Positions 8,300 to 15,330 of a stretch of 18,938 bases of DNA are shown piece after piece (position 1 is the stretch's first letter; each line of letters opens with the position of its first letter). The translations under genes and the position numbers were made by a program. The stretch is from an uncultured Bacteroidales bacterium. GTDB taxonomy: Bacteria > Bacteroidota > Bacteroidia > Bacteroidales > UBA932. The DNA is taken from assembly GCA_900546445.1 (NCBI GenBank), contig URCV01000034.1:1-18938 (forward strand), read 5' to 3'. The notes under the pieces were generated by a model that was not told the origin of the DNA, made no database searches, and saw nothing but the letters and a program-made list of their open reading frames with translations.

Positions 8300-8666
8300 C
8301 TGAATCGTCCGGGTCATCATCTCCGTTAGAATACTGGGAGATATTATCGTCCGGAAGGCTTTCTCCGCCTTCCGGCTCCGCAGGCGCGCCTGTTATAGCC
8401 TCTGCTGAAGAATCGTCTTCTCCGTCAAGCCAATTTTGCAAATCTTCCATATCGTCGATATCCACCTTTATCTTAACCAGGTAAATACCGTCTGGAATTT
8501 CTATAGTAACCGCGTAAAATGAAGTTCCGTCAGGCTTCGGATATTTCACCAAATCCACCAGATAATCATTAAATCCGCGAGGATACTTTTCCGCGAATGC
8601 CTCAGCCAATTCGCGAGACATATTTTCGTAACTTACCACGTGTCGTTTCTTTCCGTCTGTTGCCAT
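8292..8666 (-). CDS. Small conserved-looking protein with acidic C-terminal tail, function unknown
   Basis: A 124-residue protein without signal peptide or membrane segment, so cytoplasmic. The first 80 or so residues look like a compact alpha/beta domain (HVVSYENMSRELAEAF, then KPDGTSFYAVTIEIPDGIYL and VKIKVDIDDMEDLQNWLDG). The remaining 40 or so are low-complexity and very acidic (ending in DDNISQYSNGDDDPDDSDV), probably disordered. The fold hints at a family I have seen as 'hypothetical protein' in Bacteroidales but cannot name. Its stop overlaps the ClC start by eight bases, so the two are likely co-translated and may be functionally linked. Acidic tails occur in nucleic-acid mimics and chaperone-like proteins, but nothing here proves either role. 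Confidence 0.8.
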   Translation of the reverse strand: MATDGKKRHVVSYENMSRELAEAFAEKYPRGFNDYLVDLVKYPKPDGTSFYAVTIEIPDGIYLVKIKVDIDDMEDLQNWLDGEDDSSAEAITGAPAEPEGGESLPDDNISQYSNGDDDPDDSDV

Positions 8667-8689
8667 AAATCAAGGTTTAAAATCGACTA

Positions 8690-8697
8690 CAATTATA
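8690..8697 (-). promoter_or_regulatory. Weak candidate -7 element for the small protein / ClC pair
   Basis: On the minus strand TATAATTG lies 24 bases before the ATG at 8666 and matches TAnnTTTG except for one base. No convincing TTTG -33 element is present at the right spacing. Position in the 102-base gap 8667-8768, the only gap before this gene pair, is the main support. Confidence 0.22.
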
Positions 8698-8768
8698 AGG
8701 CATTATTCGTAAAAGAAAAAATATTTTGACACTTTTTATAAACAAGTTTACACTTATTCTTAGGCAAG

Positions 8769-9986
8769 TTAAAGTGCGACCCTGATACCCAGATTGAAAG
8801 TAGCGTTAAGCGGTCTCTCCTTATATAGAATTTCGAGCGAAGAACGATCATTGAAGAAGTAGGCCAATCCGCACTCCCCGAACAGCCACAGACTATCGTG
8901 AATCCTATACTCCGCACCAAACGCAGCGCCTGCGGATAGCTGAAAAGGATGCTCTCCGAGCGAGATGACCTCCTTAAGACGATTCTCTCCGGAAAGAAAA
9001 TAATCATCTGTACGATTGGCCTTTATGCATTTGTCGAGAGTAAGTCCCGCACTCGCATACACATCCAGTCGCGTGCTCGAATAGAAATCGTACTTCAAGT
9101 TAATCGGCACTCCGACATACTCCACCCTCTGCTCGCCGCTCTTATAATTCTGCTGCGTACCTTCCTTATATTCAGAAAGTAACAGCGTATGCGAAAGTCC
9201 GCTCACCACCGAAAGCCTATCCGTAATCGCATACGAGACACCTAATGTGAGCCTCACCGGCACCTTATGCCGCAGTTCGCTCTCGATATCCTTTCCCTGA
9301 TTCACCACGGCCAATCCCAGCTTCGGACTGTCTTCCCAGGACACGGCATCCAAGCCCACGCCGAAAAGCGGACCGCCTCCGATTAGGGCCGTCTGCGAAA
9401 ATGAAGCTGCTCCCGATGCGGCCAATCCCACCGACACCTTATTCTGCGGAGTCTTCCGCGCTACCCTCGGCTCCTGCGAAAACTCCTCCCACGGGAGCGA
9501 TTCCGGCTCCTGCACCGCTTCCGGCTTCTGCACTATTTCAGTTTCCTGCACAGTCTCAGTTTCCTGCACAGTTTCAGTCTCCTGCACCGCTGCGGTTTCG
9601 CTGAGCGCCTCAGTTTTCTGCGATGCCGCAGATTTTTCCGGCCGCTGAGCTTCCTTCGGCTGCGAAACCGCTACCGGCGCCACAGCCTCCTGCAGACGCA
9701 CAATTTGCTCCGAAGGGTCAGGCTGCACATCATTCAGGGCCACCACCGACTCGGCCCTCTCCACTGAAATCACCTCCTGCGGACTAATTGGCCTGAAAAA
9801 GAGAAATGCTGACACTCCGGCCACTGCCAATGCTCCCGCCGCCGCAGCCCAGCCCCACCACGAGCGGGTAGGAGCTACTTTCGAAGCCGGGAGTCTCCCC
9901 TCTATGGATTCCCACAGACCCTTGGGAGAGTCCGATTCGAATTCCTGCATCTCAGCCTTTATGTCATCTATCCATCTTTCTTTCAT
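8769..9986 (-). CDS. Dma-like dual membrane-spanning anti-sigma factor with outer-membrane beta-barrel
   Basis: A 405-residue protein in four parts: an N-terminal cytoplasmic segment (1-42, with a PKGLWESIEGRL motif) that should bind the sigma factor; one transmembrane helix (about 43-64, Ala/Gly/Trp-rich then FLFF); a periplasmic linker of about 118 residues (65-182) rich in Gln, Glu, Pro and Thr with a five-fold hexapeptide repeat; and a C-terminal domain of alternating strands (about 183-405, for example LRHKVPVRLTLGVSYAI and YDFYSSTRLDVYASAGLTL) resembling PorT-like outer-membrane beta-barrels. This architecture matches the Dma anti-sigma factors described in Bacteroides thetaiotaomicron, which link both membranes and release an ECF sigma when the envelope is disturbed. 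It overlaps the sigma gene by 23 bases. The barrel topology is inferred from sequence pattern only. Confidence 0.85.
   Translation of the reverse strand: MKERWIDDIKAEMQEFESDSPKGLWESIEGRLPASKVAPTRSWWGWAAAAGALAVAGVSAFLFFRPISPQEVISVERAESVVALNDVQPDPSEQIVRLQEAVAPVAVSQPKEAQRPEKSAASQKTEALSETAAVQETETVQETETVQETEIVQKPEAVQEPESLPWEEFSQEPRVARKTPQNKVSVGLAASGAASFSQTALIGGGPLFGVGLDAVSWEDSPKLGLAVVNQGKDIESELRHKVPVRLTLGVSYAITDRLSVVSGLSHTLLLSEYKEGTQQNYKSGEQRVEYVGVPINLKYDFYSSTRLDVYASAGLTLDKCIKANRTDDYFLSGENRLKEVISLGEHPFQLSAGAAFGAEYRIHDSLWLFGECGLAYFFNDRSSLEILYKERPLNATFNLGIRVAL
9501..9590 (-). repeat. 18-bp tandem repeat, five copies, encoding a hexapeptide in the linker
   Basis: Five in-frame 18-base units (starting at 9501, 9519, 9537, 9555 and 9573 on the plus strand) encode residues 133-162 of the anti-sigma protein as AVQETE, TVQETE, TVQETE, IVQKPE and AVQEPE. 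The two middle units differ by a single base, which suggests recent slippage; outer units are more diverged. In-frame copy-number change would alter linker length by six residues at a time without breaking the gene. Confidence 0.92.
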
Positions 9987-10524
9987 AATCCGTAATTTTT
10001 TTCGCGAGAAGTGCCTTAGCCTTATACACTTGCGAGGCCACAGTACCCTCCTTTATATTAAGGAGCCTAGAAATCTCCCTGTAACTCTTTTCCTCTATTA
10101 CGAAAAGGTTGAAAACTGTCCTATATCCATCGGGAAGGCTTCTAATCATTTCGAACAAAGCCTCTTGCGGGATTCTTTCCACCACATCGTCAGAAGGCTG
10201 CTGATAATCCGCAGTCAATTCTTCGAATCGGGTCTTTCCGCTATCTCTTAAATACTTAAGGGTTTCGTTAAGCACGATTTTACTCATCCAAGCGCGAAGC
10301 GAGCCCTCTCCTTTATACGAGAACTTCCATAAAGACGAGTAGATTTTAAGGAAAGATTCTTGAAGAATATCCTTAACCACCTCATCATCAGTGATATATC
10401 GAGAGCAAATAGCGGTAAGATATCGAACATTCAAGCGATACAGCCGCTCGAAAGCGGCGGCATCGCCTTTTTTAACCAATTCTACCTGATGTTGCTCATC
10501 GGATTGAGGGGCAATTCGTTTCAT
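9964..10524 (-). CDS. ECF (extracytoplasmic function) sigma-70 family factor
   Basis: A 186-residue sigma factor starting at the ATG at 10524 (MKRIAPQSDE); an upstream TTG at 10554 would add ten residues but abuts the preceding stop and is less likely. Region 2 spans about 24-93 (AFERLYRLNVRYLTAIC, then ITDDEVVKDILQESFLKIY) and region 4 about 123-177 (RSLPDGYRTVFNLFVIEEKS, then the helix-turn-helix around 147-168, YREISRLLNIKEGTVASQVY). There is no region 1.1 or 3, as expected for ECF factors. The last 23 bases overlap the Dma-like gene, so the pair is translationally coupled; the sigma is presumably held inactive by that protein's cytoplasmic end. It sits 30 bases downstream of the NigD-like gene and may share its transcript or have its own promoter there. 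Confidence 0.95.
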   Translation of the reverse strand: MKRIAPQSDEQHQVELVKKGDAAAFERLYRLNVRYLTAICSRYITDDEVVKDILQESFLKIYSSLWKFSYKGEGSLRAWMSKIVLNETLKYLRDSGKTRFEELTADYQQPSDDVVERIPQEALFEMIRSLPDGYRTVFNLFVIEEKSYREISRLLNIKEGTVASQVYKAKALLAKKITDYERKMDR

Positions 10525-10554
10525 CAAGAATAAATCTTGCCTAAATCGTGCCAA

Positions 10555-11262
10555 CTACTCTTCCTTATGCATTTTCAGAGTAAACTGTAACTTTTTAGGT
10601 CCGCTGAACGATGTCCAGTTAAGAGTAACCTTCACCTCGTCGCCCTCGTGTGGCATCCCGTTTAGATTAAACGCGATGAGTCCGTCGCCTAACTGATTGC
10701 CGAAATCGCCTCGTGGGTCGTGTCTAAGCACAAAATCGAAAGGATCTTCCGGGTTAGTGCCACTTACGAGATTAATGACGTGTGGCTGATGGAATGGACC
10801 CACGGCCGTGCGTATGCGAAGTGTAATGAATCCATCTTCGGCCACTGTCACCCAGTCCTTGACTATTTCCAAAGGCTCGCCACCATACACCAGTTTATCG
10901 CTTTCGCCTACAGTCTTGACCGGAGTCTTAGTGCGGATGCTGTCCATCCAGTTCACCTTTACGTTCCTTTTAATCAACTGCTCATCTGCCTTCGTGGTTC
11001 CGGGGCGTGTGGAAGAAGAATTGTCTTCCGTAAAATTAACCAAGGCTCTGACCACCTTGTCCTTATATGGAGAAGTCTTTACATTCGTCGGATAGAGAAC
11101 GGTCTTGTCGTCTAGTTGCATCTTAAATCCGTGCTCCTCATCAGGATAGACGGTTACCAAGCCCGTAGGACGAACGTCTACATAGTCGTCTCTATCATTA
11201 AGGCAAGATACCGGAAGTGTAAGAAGTAAAGCCAATCCTAAAATAATACCTGTCTTTTTCAT
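10555..11262 (-). CDS. NigD-like lipoprotein
   Basis: A 235-residue exported lipoprotein. The signal peptide MKKTGIILGLALLLTLPVSC ends in a lipobox with Cys20, followed by an acidic stretch (LNDRDDYVD) that resembles the surface-export signal of Bacteroidota lipoproteins, so surface display is possible. The body has the NigD-like layout: an N-terminal OB-like domain (about 35-105, with QLDDKTVLYP and VVRALVNFTE) and a C-terminal beta-sandwich (about 130-235, with EDGFITLRIRTAVG, HVINLVSGTNPEDPF and FVLRHDPRGDFG). NigD-like proteins are common in gut Bacteroidales; the name comes from a bacteriocin-associated locus and the function is not established. It is followed by the sigma/anti-sigma pair, 30 bases away, and separated from the phosphoesterase by 82 bases, so it may start a new transcript. 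Confidence 0.82.
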   Translation of the reverse strand: MKKTGIILGLALLLTLPVSCLNDRDDYVDVRPTGLVTVYPDEEHGFKMQLDDKTVLYPTNVKTSPYKDKVVRALVNFTEDNSSSTRPGTTKADEQLIKRNVKVNWMDSIRTKTPVKTVGESDKLVYGGEPLEIVKDWVTVAEDGFITLRIRTAVGPFHQPHVINLVSGTNPEDPFDFVLRHDPRGDFGNQLGDGLIAFNLNGMPHEGDEVKVTLNWTSFSGPKKLQFTLKMHKEE

Positions 11263-11344
11263 ACTATTCTAAATTTAATTTCACTTCATTAAATCCACCT
11301 ACTCCGGAAATCTTGCCCCTTCCTTGAAAAAAATCGATTATTAA

Positions 11345-12301
11345 TTATCGTTTGTGCTCGAGATAATCTATTCTTTCACCGCCCTTCAATGTTACCCAAG
11401 TAGAGAAAATGTTTGAGTTCTCTTTCAAAAGAATCACACGCGCTCCGTTAGGAATGTCATTGTAGACAGTGTCGCCTCCGGTATAACGTCCATAAGCGAG
11501 GAGGACGCCTCTGTTATCCATAGCATAATCGTTATTGTGATCGTGTCCACAGAAAACAGCCTTGACATCACCACAGTCGAGTATGGTGTTGAACATACCG
11601 CTATTGATTACAGGGCAGCATACACTCTCTCCCCAGAATCCGGTATAAGGAAGTTTGTCATTATACTCAGGGAATGGAATATGCAGGAAAAGCATAGAAG
11701 GCACCGGCTGTCCGCCGTTCTGCTTCGTATAAGCTTGGCTGGTAGTATAGTACCAGTCTACCTGCGATGCGTTTATACGCATATATTCCTTATAATCATA
11801 GTCATAGCTATGAGTGTCGATACAGTAGAGCACTTCTTCAAGCTTCTTTCCGTCGTGAGAATAAATCTCAAGAGTGTAGTCTCCGCATCTTCCTTTCTCT
11901 GCAGGAGGCATTATGCAACCGGGCAGAGTCTGCATCAAATCGTAAAGCTCGGCATTTGTCTTGTCCCAGTTGTCGTCGTGATTACCGAAAGCCACTGCGA
12001 AAGGCACATTGTGAGCTGCGATTCTGCTCAAGATGTCGATATAGGCTGAGTCTGCAGGTGGTGCATAAACCAAATCTCCGGTGATTACCACCAGATCAGG
12101 CTTTTCAATATTCAACATCTCCTCCACTCTCTCCAGCATTATATCGCTTCTACTGTCGTGAAGGATATAGTGAAGGTCGGTGAATTGAAGAATCTTGAAT
12201 TCCCCGTTTTCGTCAAATACGAGCTTGGCCTGCTTTTCAGAGCAAGAACAAAGCGCGAAAAACGCCATTAAAACCAATAATCTGTTCGCAAACTTATTCA
12301 T
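11345..12301 (-). CDS. Lipid-anchored calcineurin-like metallophosphoesterase
   Basis: A 318-residue lipoprotein (lipobox LCSC, Cys20) with a complete binuclear-metal phosphoesterase site: Asp42 and His44 (FTDLHY), Asp76 (ITGDLVY), Asn107-His108-Asp109 (FGNHDDNW), His207 (FLHIPFPEY), and His253 and His255 (CGHDHNNDY). It should hydrolyse phosphomono- or diesters outside the cytoplasm. Its start overlaps the stop of the upstream DUF4434 gene by eight bases (ATGAATAA), so it belongs to the same operon and probably acts on the same substrate, for example removing phosphate from a decorated glycan or a released sugar phosphate (inference). The sequence does not tell whether it faces the periplasm or the cell surface. 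It appears to be the last gene of the SusC/D operon. Confidence 0.92.
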   Translation of the reverse strand: MNKFANRLLVLMAFFALCSCSEKQAKLVFDENGEFKILQFTDLHYILHDSRSDIMLERVEEMLNIEKPDLVVITGDLVYAPPADSAYIDILSRIAAHNVPFAVAFGNHDDNWDKTNAELYDLMQTLPGCIMPPAEKGRCGDYTLEIYSHDGKKLEEVLYCIDTHSYDYDYKEYMRINASQVDWYYTTSQAYTKQNGGQPVPSMLFLHIPFPEYNDKLPYTGFWGESVCCPVINSGMFNTILDCGDVKAVFCGHDHNNDYAMDNRGVLLAYGRYTGGDTVYNDIPNGARVILLKENSNIFSTWVTLKGGERIDYLEHKR

Positions 12302-13661
12302 TGTCCAAAGACTTTAAATAATTCTGATAATCGTTAAATAATTTCACCGTCTTAGGCTCGCCTACCCTGAACTTCGATGAAGGGTCAGAGAATACTCCCG
12401 GATACTGATAGCAAAGCACTTTCTCGAAATTATCAAGTAGGTTCAAATCCTTGATGATGCCTTCGATGTCGCGAGGATAAAGCGAATTATCCTCGTTGAA
12501 CAGGAACACTTCCTGGTCGAACCAGAAATGCGCACCTGCCTTATCGCAAAGTGCTTGGAGAATGTCGGCAGCTTCCTTTCCGGTGATGTCACCCTCCGGC
12601 ATTCTTGCGAATCCGAAAGGACACAGGATATCGAGGTATTGCAGCATTCTCTCGTATGTAGGCTCTGCACCCTTTACGCCGAATGAGTTAGTGGCAAGCA
12701 TAATAGGCTTGGCAGGAGCCAGCGAGCGGCAGAAAGATTTGAATTCCTTCATAAAATCCACTATCTGGTCTCTTCTCATCTGACGCTTCTCCTCGGTCCA
12801 TTCCCAGTTGTCCAGACTACCGCCGGACTCTTCGGATACATAGAAACCATAGAAAGAAGGATGGTGGCCATAAATGTCCCACAGTTCCTGTGCTACATTC
12901 TTATGCCAATCAAGCGATTCTCTAGTAAAGTCAAACCAAGCGAAAAGGCCTACGCCGGGCATTACCTTCATACCAAGCTTGTCAGCTTCGCTGAAAATAG
13001 CCTCAAGAGGGTCTTTGGCGGTAATCTCCATACGGCCCGGATAAAGGGATGAAGGATAATATGCCTTTCCCTGATAATTCTCAGGGGTAGTATTGTGCTT
13101 TCCGACATATTCCTCGTTACGGAAAACTTCCTGAATGACGATGAAGTCCAGCCCGAGCTTATGCATAGAGCGGACCATCTCGCGCCACTGGTCGTCCGTA
13201 AGTTTCTTTATGTCAGCGTTCCAATGCTTTCCCTCTATCTCGCTCCAGTGACATATTCCGGACCAAGCGCCGGTAATACGATGAATGGAACGATCCTTCG
13301 ATGGCAGTACGATAATCTTTTCGGTTTTACGGAAAGTACCATCTGCGCCCTTTACTTTAAGAGTCAGGTCTATGTTCCCCGTCAAGGTTCCCGCAGGAAC
13401 GACTTGCTTATAAGACCACACATCGTCGGAGTTGACTTCGACTTTTTCGGAAAACAAGACCTGATTCTTAGTGGAAAGTTCCACATAGTATACTTGGTCC
13501 GTATCAGTATCATTAGTGATTCCACACCTCAAATCCAGATCCACCTTGTCGCTTACCGCTCCCGGAGGGATGACGGTAAGGTCAGCGAGAGGAGCCTTAG
13601 ATGAGCAAGACGCTAACAACACTGCACATAACAGTGTTCTACTTACCAAGTGATTCGACAT
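12294..13661 (-). CDS. DUF4434 lipoprotein, putative glycoside hydrolase (compact form)
   Basis: A 455-residue lipoprotein from the ATG at 13661; a GTG at 13691 is less likely because the ATG places the signal peptide (MSNHLVSRTLLCAVLLASC, Cys19) correctly. Residues 30-120 form a beta-rich Ig-like domain (DKVDLDLRCGITNDTDTDQV, then EKIIVLPS). A TIM-barrel-like DUF4434 domain follows from about 125 (ITGAWSGICHWSEIEGKHWN). Candidate acidic catalytic residues are Glu277-Glu278 (YGFYVSEESGG, expected at the end of strand 4) and Glu384 (FWFDQEVF, expected at strand 7), both at places shared with the neighbouring paralogue. Activity is unproven; the domain is only predicted to be hydrolase-like. 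It overlaps the upstream gene by 23 bases and the downstream phosphoesterase by eight. Confidence 0.85.
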   Translation of the reverse strand: MSNHLVSRTLLCAVLLASCSSKAPLADLTVIPPGAVSDKVDLDLRCGITNDTDTDQVYYVELSTKNQVLFSEKVEVNSDDVWSYKQVVPAGTLTGNIDLTLKVKGADGTFRKTEKIIVLPSKDRSIHRITGAWSGICHWSEIEGKHWNADIKKLTDDQWREMVRSMHKLGLDFIVIQEVFRNEEYVGKHNTTPENYQGKAYYPSSLYPGRMEITAKDPLEAIFSEADKLGMKVMPGVGLFAWFDFTRESLDWHKNVAQELWDIYGHHPSFYGFYVSEESGGSLDNWEWTEEKRQMRRDQIVDFMKEFKSFCRSLAPAKPIMLATNSFGVKGAEPTYERMLQYLDILCPFGFARMPEGDITGKEAADILQALCDKAGAHFWFDQEVFLFNEDNSLYPRDIEGIIKDLNLLDNFEKVLCYQYPGVFSDPSSKFRVGEPKTVKLFNDYQNYLKSLDNE

Positions 13662-15327
13662 ATTCTTTATAATCTTTAAATGCACCTGCACCCGGGTACG
13701 ATGGATTGCCCGGAACAGGGTTAGGCATACTAGGCTTGAACGTAGCCCAACTGAAATTCGTTATATACTCTGTGAAATTACCTGCCATTCCGAGCTGATA
13801 CTTGAGCTCTTCGTTCCAGTCCTTAGCCTGGTATGGGATGTTAGGTGAGTCGCAAGACATAAAGGATTCGATGTCCACACCGAACTTCACGCCTGTCTTG
13901 TCACAAGCTTCCTTAATCTTGCTGAAGTAGTTAGGAAGGTCTACCTGTACGCTTGTTATGGTAGCAGGTCCTCTTCCCGCACAGTCCTGAAGATAGAGCA
14001 CGTCGATGTCCGGAGTCCTTTCGAAGATCTTCTCGAACCACAGACCGCACAAGTCGGCAGGCATACCGCGCCACAGGGCAGGAGCTATGCACACAGGCTT
14101 GTCGATTTTCGACTTGGCATACTTGGCCACACCCTCGAGGTAATCGGCGAGCATATCTCTTGATTTCTCAGCGTGCCAGCCGCGCCAGTTTCCATCGTGG
14201 AACTCCTCGGTGATGTACCAACCGGCGAAGCAAGGTGACGAACCGAAGTTGCGTGCGAGCTCGTCCACTACGCGTGCGTTCTTCGAATGCAACATATCGT
14301 AATGATTCTGGTCCTGGTTGTTCGTGTCGCTGTAGCGGCCACCGAACAGGCCGAAGATAAGTTTGAAGCCTACCTTTTCGGCAGCCTTTACCATATCGTC
14401 GATAATGGTATACCTCTTCTCGATGAAATCAAGCGAAGTATTCGAGTACCAAGAAACGTGATTCTCCTCACCGAAACCGATACTGTACTGGATAATCCAA
14501 GTATCGATGCCAACTTCGAGACAAGACTTGAATGCCCACTCCCAGTCGTAGTCCTCGTAGACTTTGTTAAGTTGGATGAAAAGACTTGAGAATTTGGCAT
14601 TCTTCGAATAAACAGGCTCATAAGACGTAAGCTGCTCGAGATTGTCGATAAGGAATTCGCAATTCGAAGCTTCGCCACCATCTTCATTGACGATTTCTAT
14701 TCTGAAGCCCATACAACGAGAAGGGTTGAATTCCACACCTTCTTCGCCTGAATAAGGCTTGAACCAAGAATAAGGAATCACGAGTCTGGTCCACTCTTCC
14801 TTACGAAGAATCTCCGTATCCGTATACTCGTAAGTCTGACGTATCTTGAAGTTGTCGTAGTACATCTTGTCGTCGTGGAGCAAAACGAAACGGAATACAC
14901 CCTTATTCGTTCTATGTCCCCTGATCCACATAGATATACCTAATGGTTCGAAACCGAGGTCAGGCCTGAAATCTCCCCATTTCTGCTGGAAAAAGACTGT
15001 CTCCTTCTCGTTTTCCCTGGCGAAGCCGCTGAACGAGTAAGTGAATGAGAAAGAACCCTTACCCTCTACCTTGTTTCCGGTAATGACTCTACGGGCCAAT
15101 TTGGCCATAGGTGAGCCGGAGCTTGGCCCCATAGTGTAGTACCAAGTGTCAGGCTTCATCTCGTCGAAGGTATTTATAGGTTTAGATGAGCGAACTGCAT
15201 CAAGCAATTCGCTCACCTCTTTTTCCTGTTGTTCTTTAACTGCAGCGGAAGGATCCTCCGCTGCAGTCTTGTTACAAGAACAAACGAATATTGTCAATAA
15301 CAAAACGAATTGTTTAACCGCCTTCAT
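13639..15327 (-). CDS. DUF4434 lipoprotein with N-terminal carbohydrate-binding-like domain
   Basis: A 562-residue lipoprotein (signal peptide ending CSC, Cys18). Residues about 50-235 look like a galactose-binding-type beta-sandwich of the CBM11/CIA30 kind (GKGSFSFTYSFSGF, LGISMWIRG, EEWTRLVIPYSWFKP, CEFLIDNLEQL). A DUF4434 TIM-barrel domain covers about 245-562. Candidate acids are Glu374-Glu375 (GWYITEEFHDG) and Glu487 (FGVDIESFM), at the same motif positions as in the shorter paralogue next door. Both proteins end in a similar F-x-D-Y-x-x-Y-x-x-S-L tail, which supports tandem duplication. The predicted role is binding and cleavage of a polysaccharide at the cell surface or in the periplasm. 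It starts three bases after the DUF5018-like gene stops. Linkage specificity cannot be told from sequence. Confidence 0.85.
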   Translation of the reverse strand: MKAVKQFVLLLTIFVCSCNKTAAEDPSAAVKEQQEKEVSELLDAVRSSKPINTFDEMKPDTWYYTMGPSSGSPMAKLARRVITGNKVEGKGSFSFTYSFSGFARENEKETVFFQQKWGDFRPDLGFEPLGISMWIRGHRTNKGVFRFVLLHDDKMYYDNFKIRQTYEYTDTEILRKEEWTRLVIPYSWFKPYSGEEGVEFNPSRCMGFRIEIVNEDGGEASNCEFLIDNLEQLTSYEPVYSKNAKFSSLFIQLNKVYEDYDWEWAFKSCLEVGIDTWIIQYSIGFGEENHVSWYSNTSLDFIEKRYTIIDDMVKAAEKVGFKLIFGLFGGRYSDTNNQDQNHYDMLHSKNARVVDELARNFGSSPCFAGWYITEEFHDGNWRGWHAEKSRDMLADYLEGVAKYAKSKIDKPVCIAPALWRGMPADLCGLWFEKIFERTPDIDVLYLQDCAGRGPATITSVQVDLPNYFSKIKEACDKTGVKFGVDIESFMSCDSPNIPYQAKDWNEELKYQLGMAGNFTEYITNFSWATFKPSMPNPVPGNPSYPGAGAFKDYKEYVESLGK

Positions 15328-15330
15328 GAA

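Noticed and set aside
8720..8760. TTGACA-like -35 box on the plus strand in the gap before the anti-sigma gene's 3' end
   Set aside because: No matching -10, no plus-strand gene downstream, and Bacteroidota housekeeping promoters do not use this consensus.
10525..10554. Sigma factor extended to the TTG at 10554
   Set aside because: It abuts the preceding stop and adds ten residues not needed by the ECF fold; the ATG at 10524 gives a normal length.
11326..11350. Intrinsic terminator after the phosphoesterase (CGAT…ATCG followed by seven T on the minus strand)
   Set aside because: The stem is only four base pairs with an eight-base AT loop, too weak to call although the T run is suggestive.
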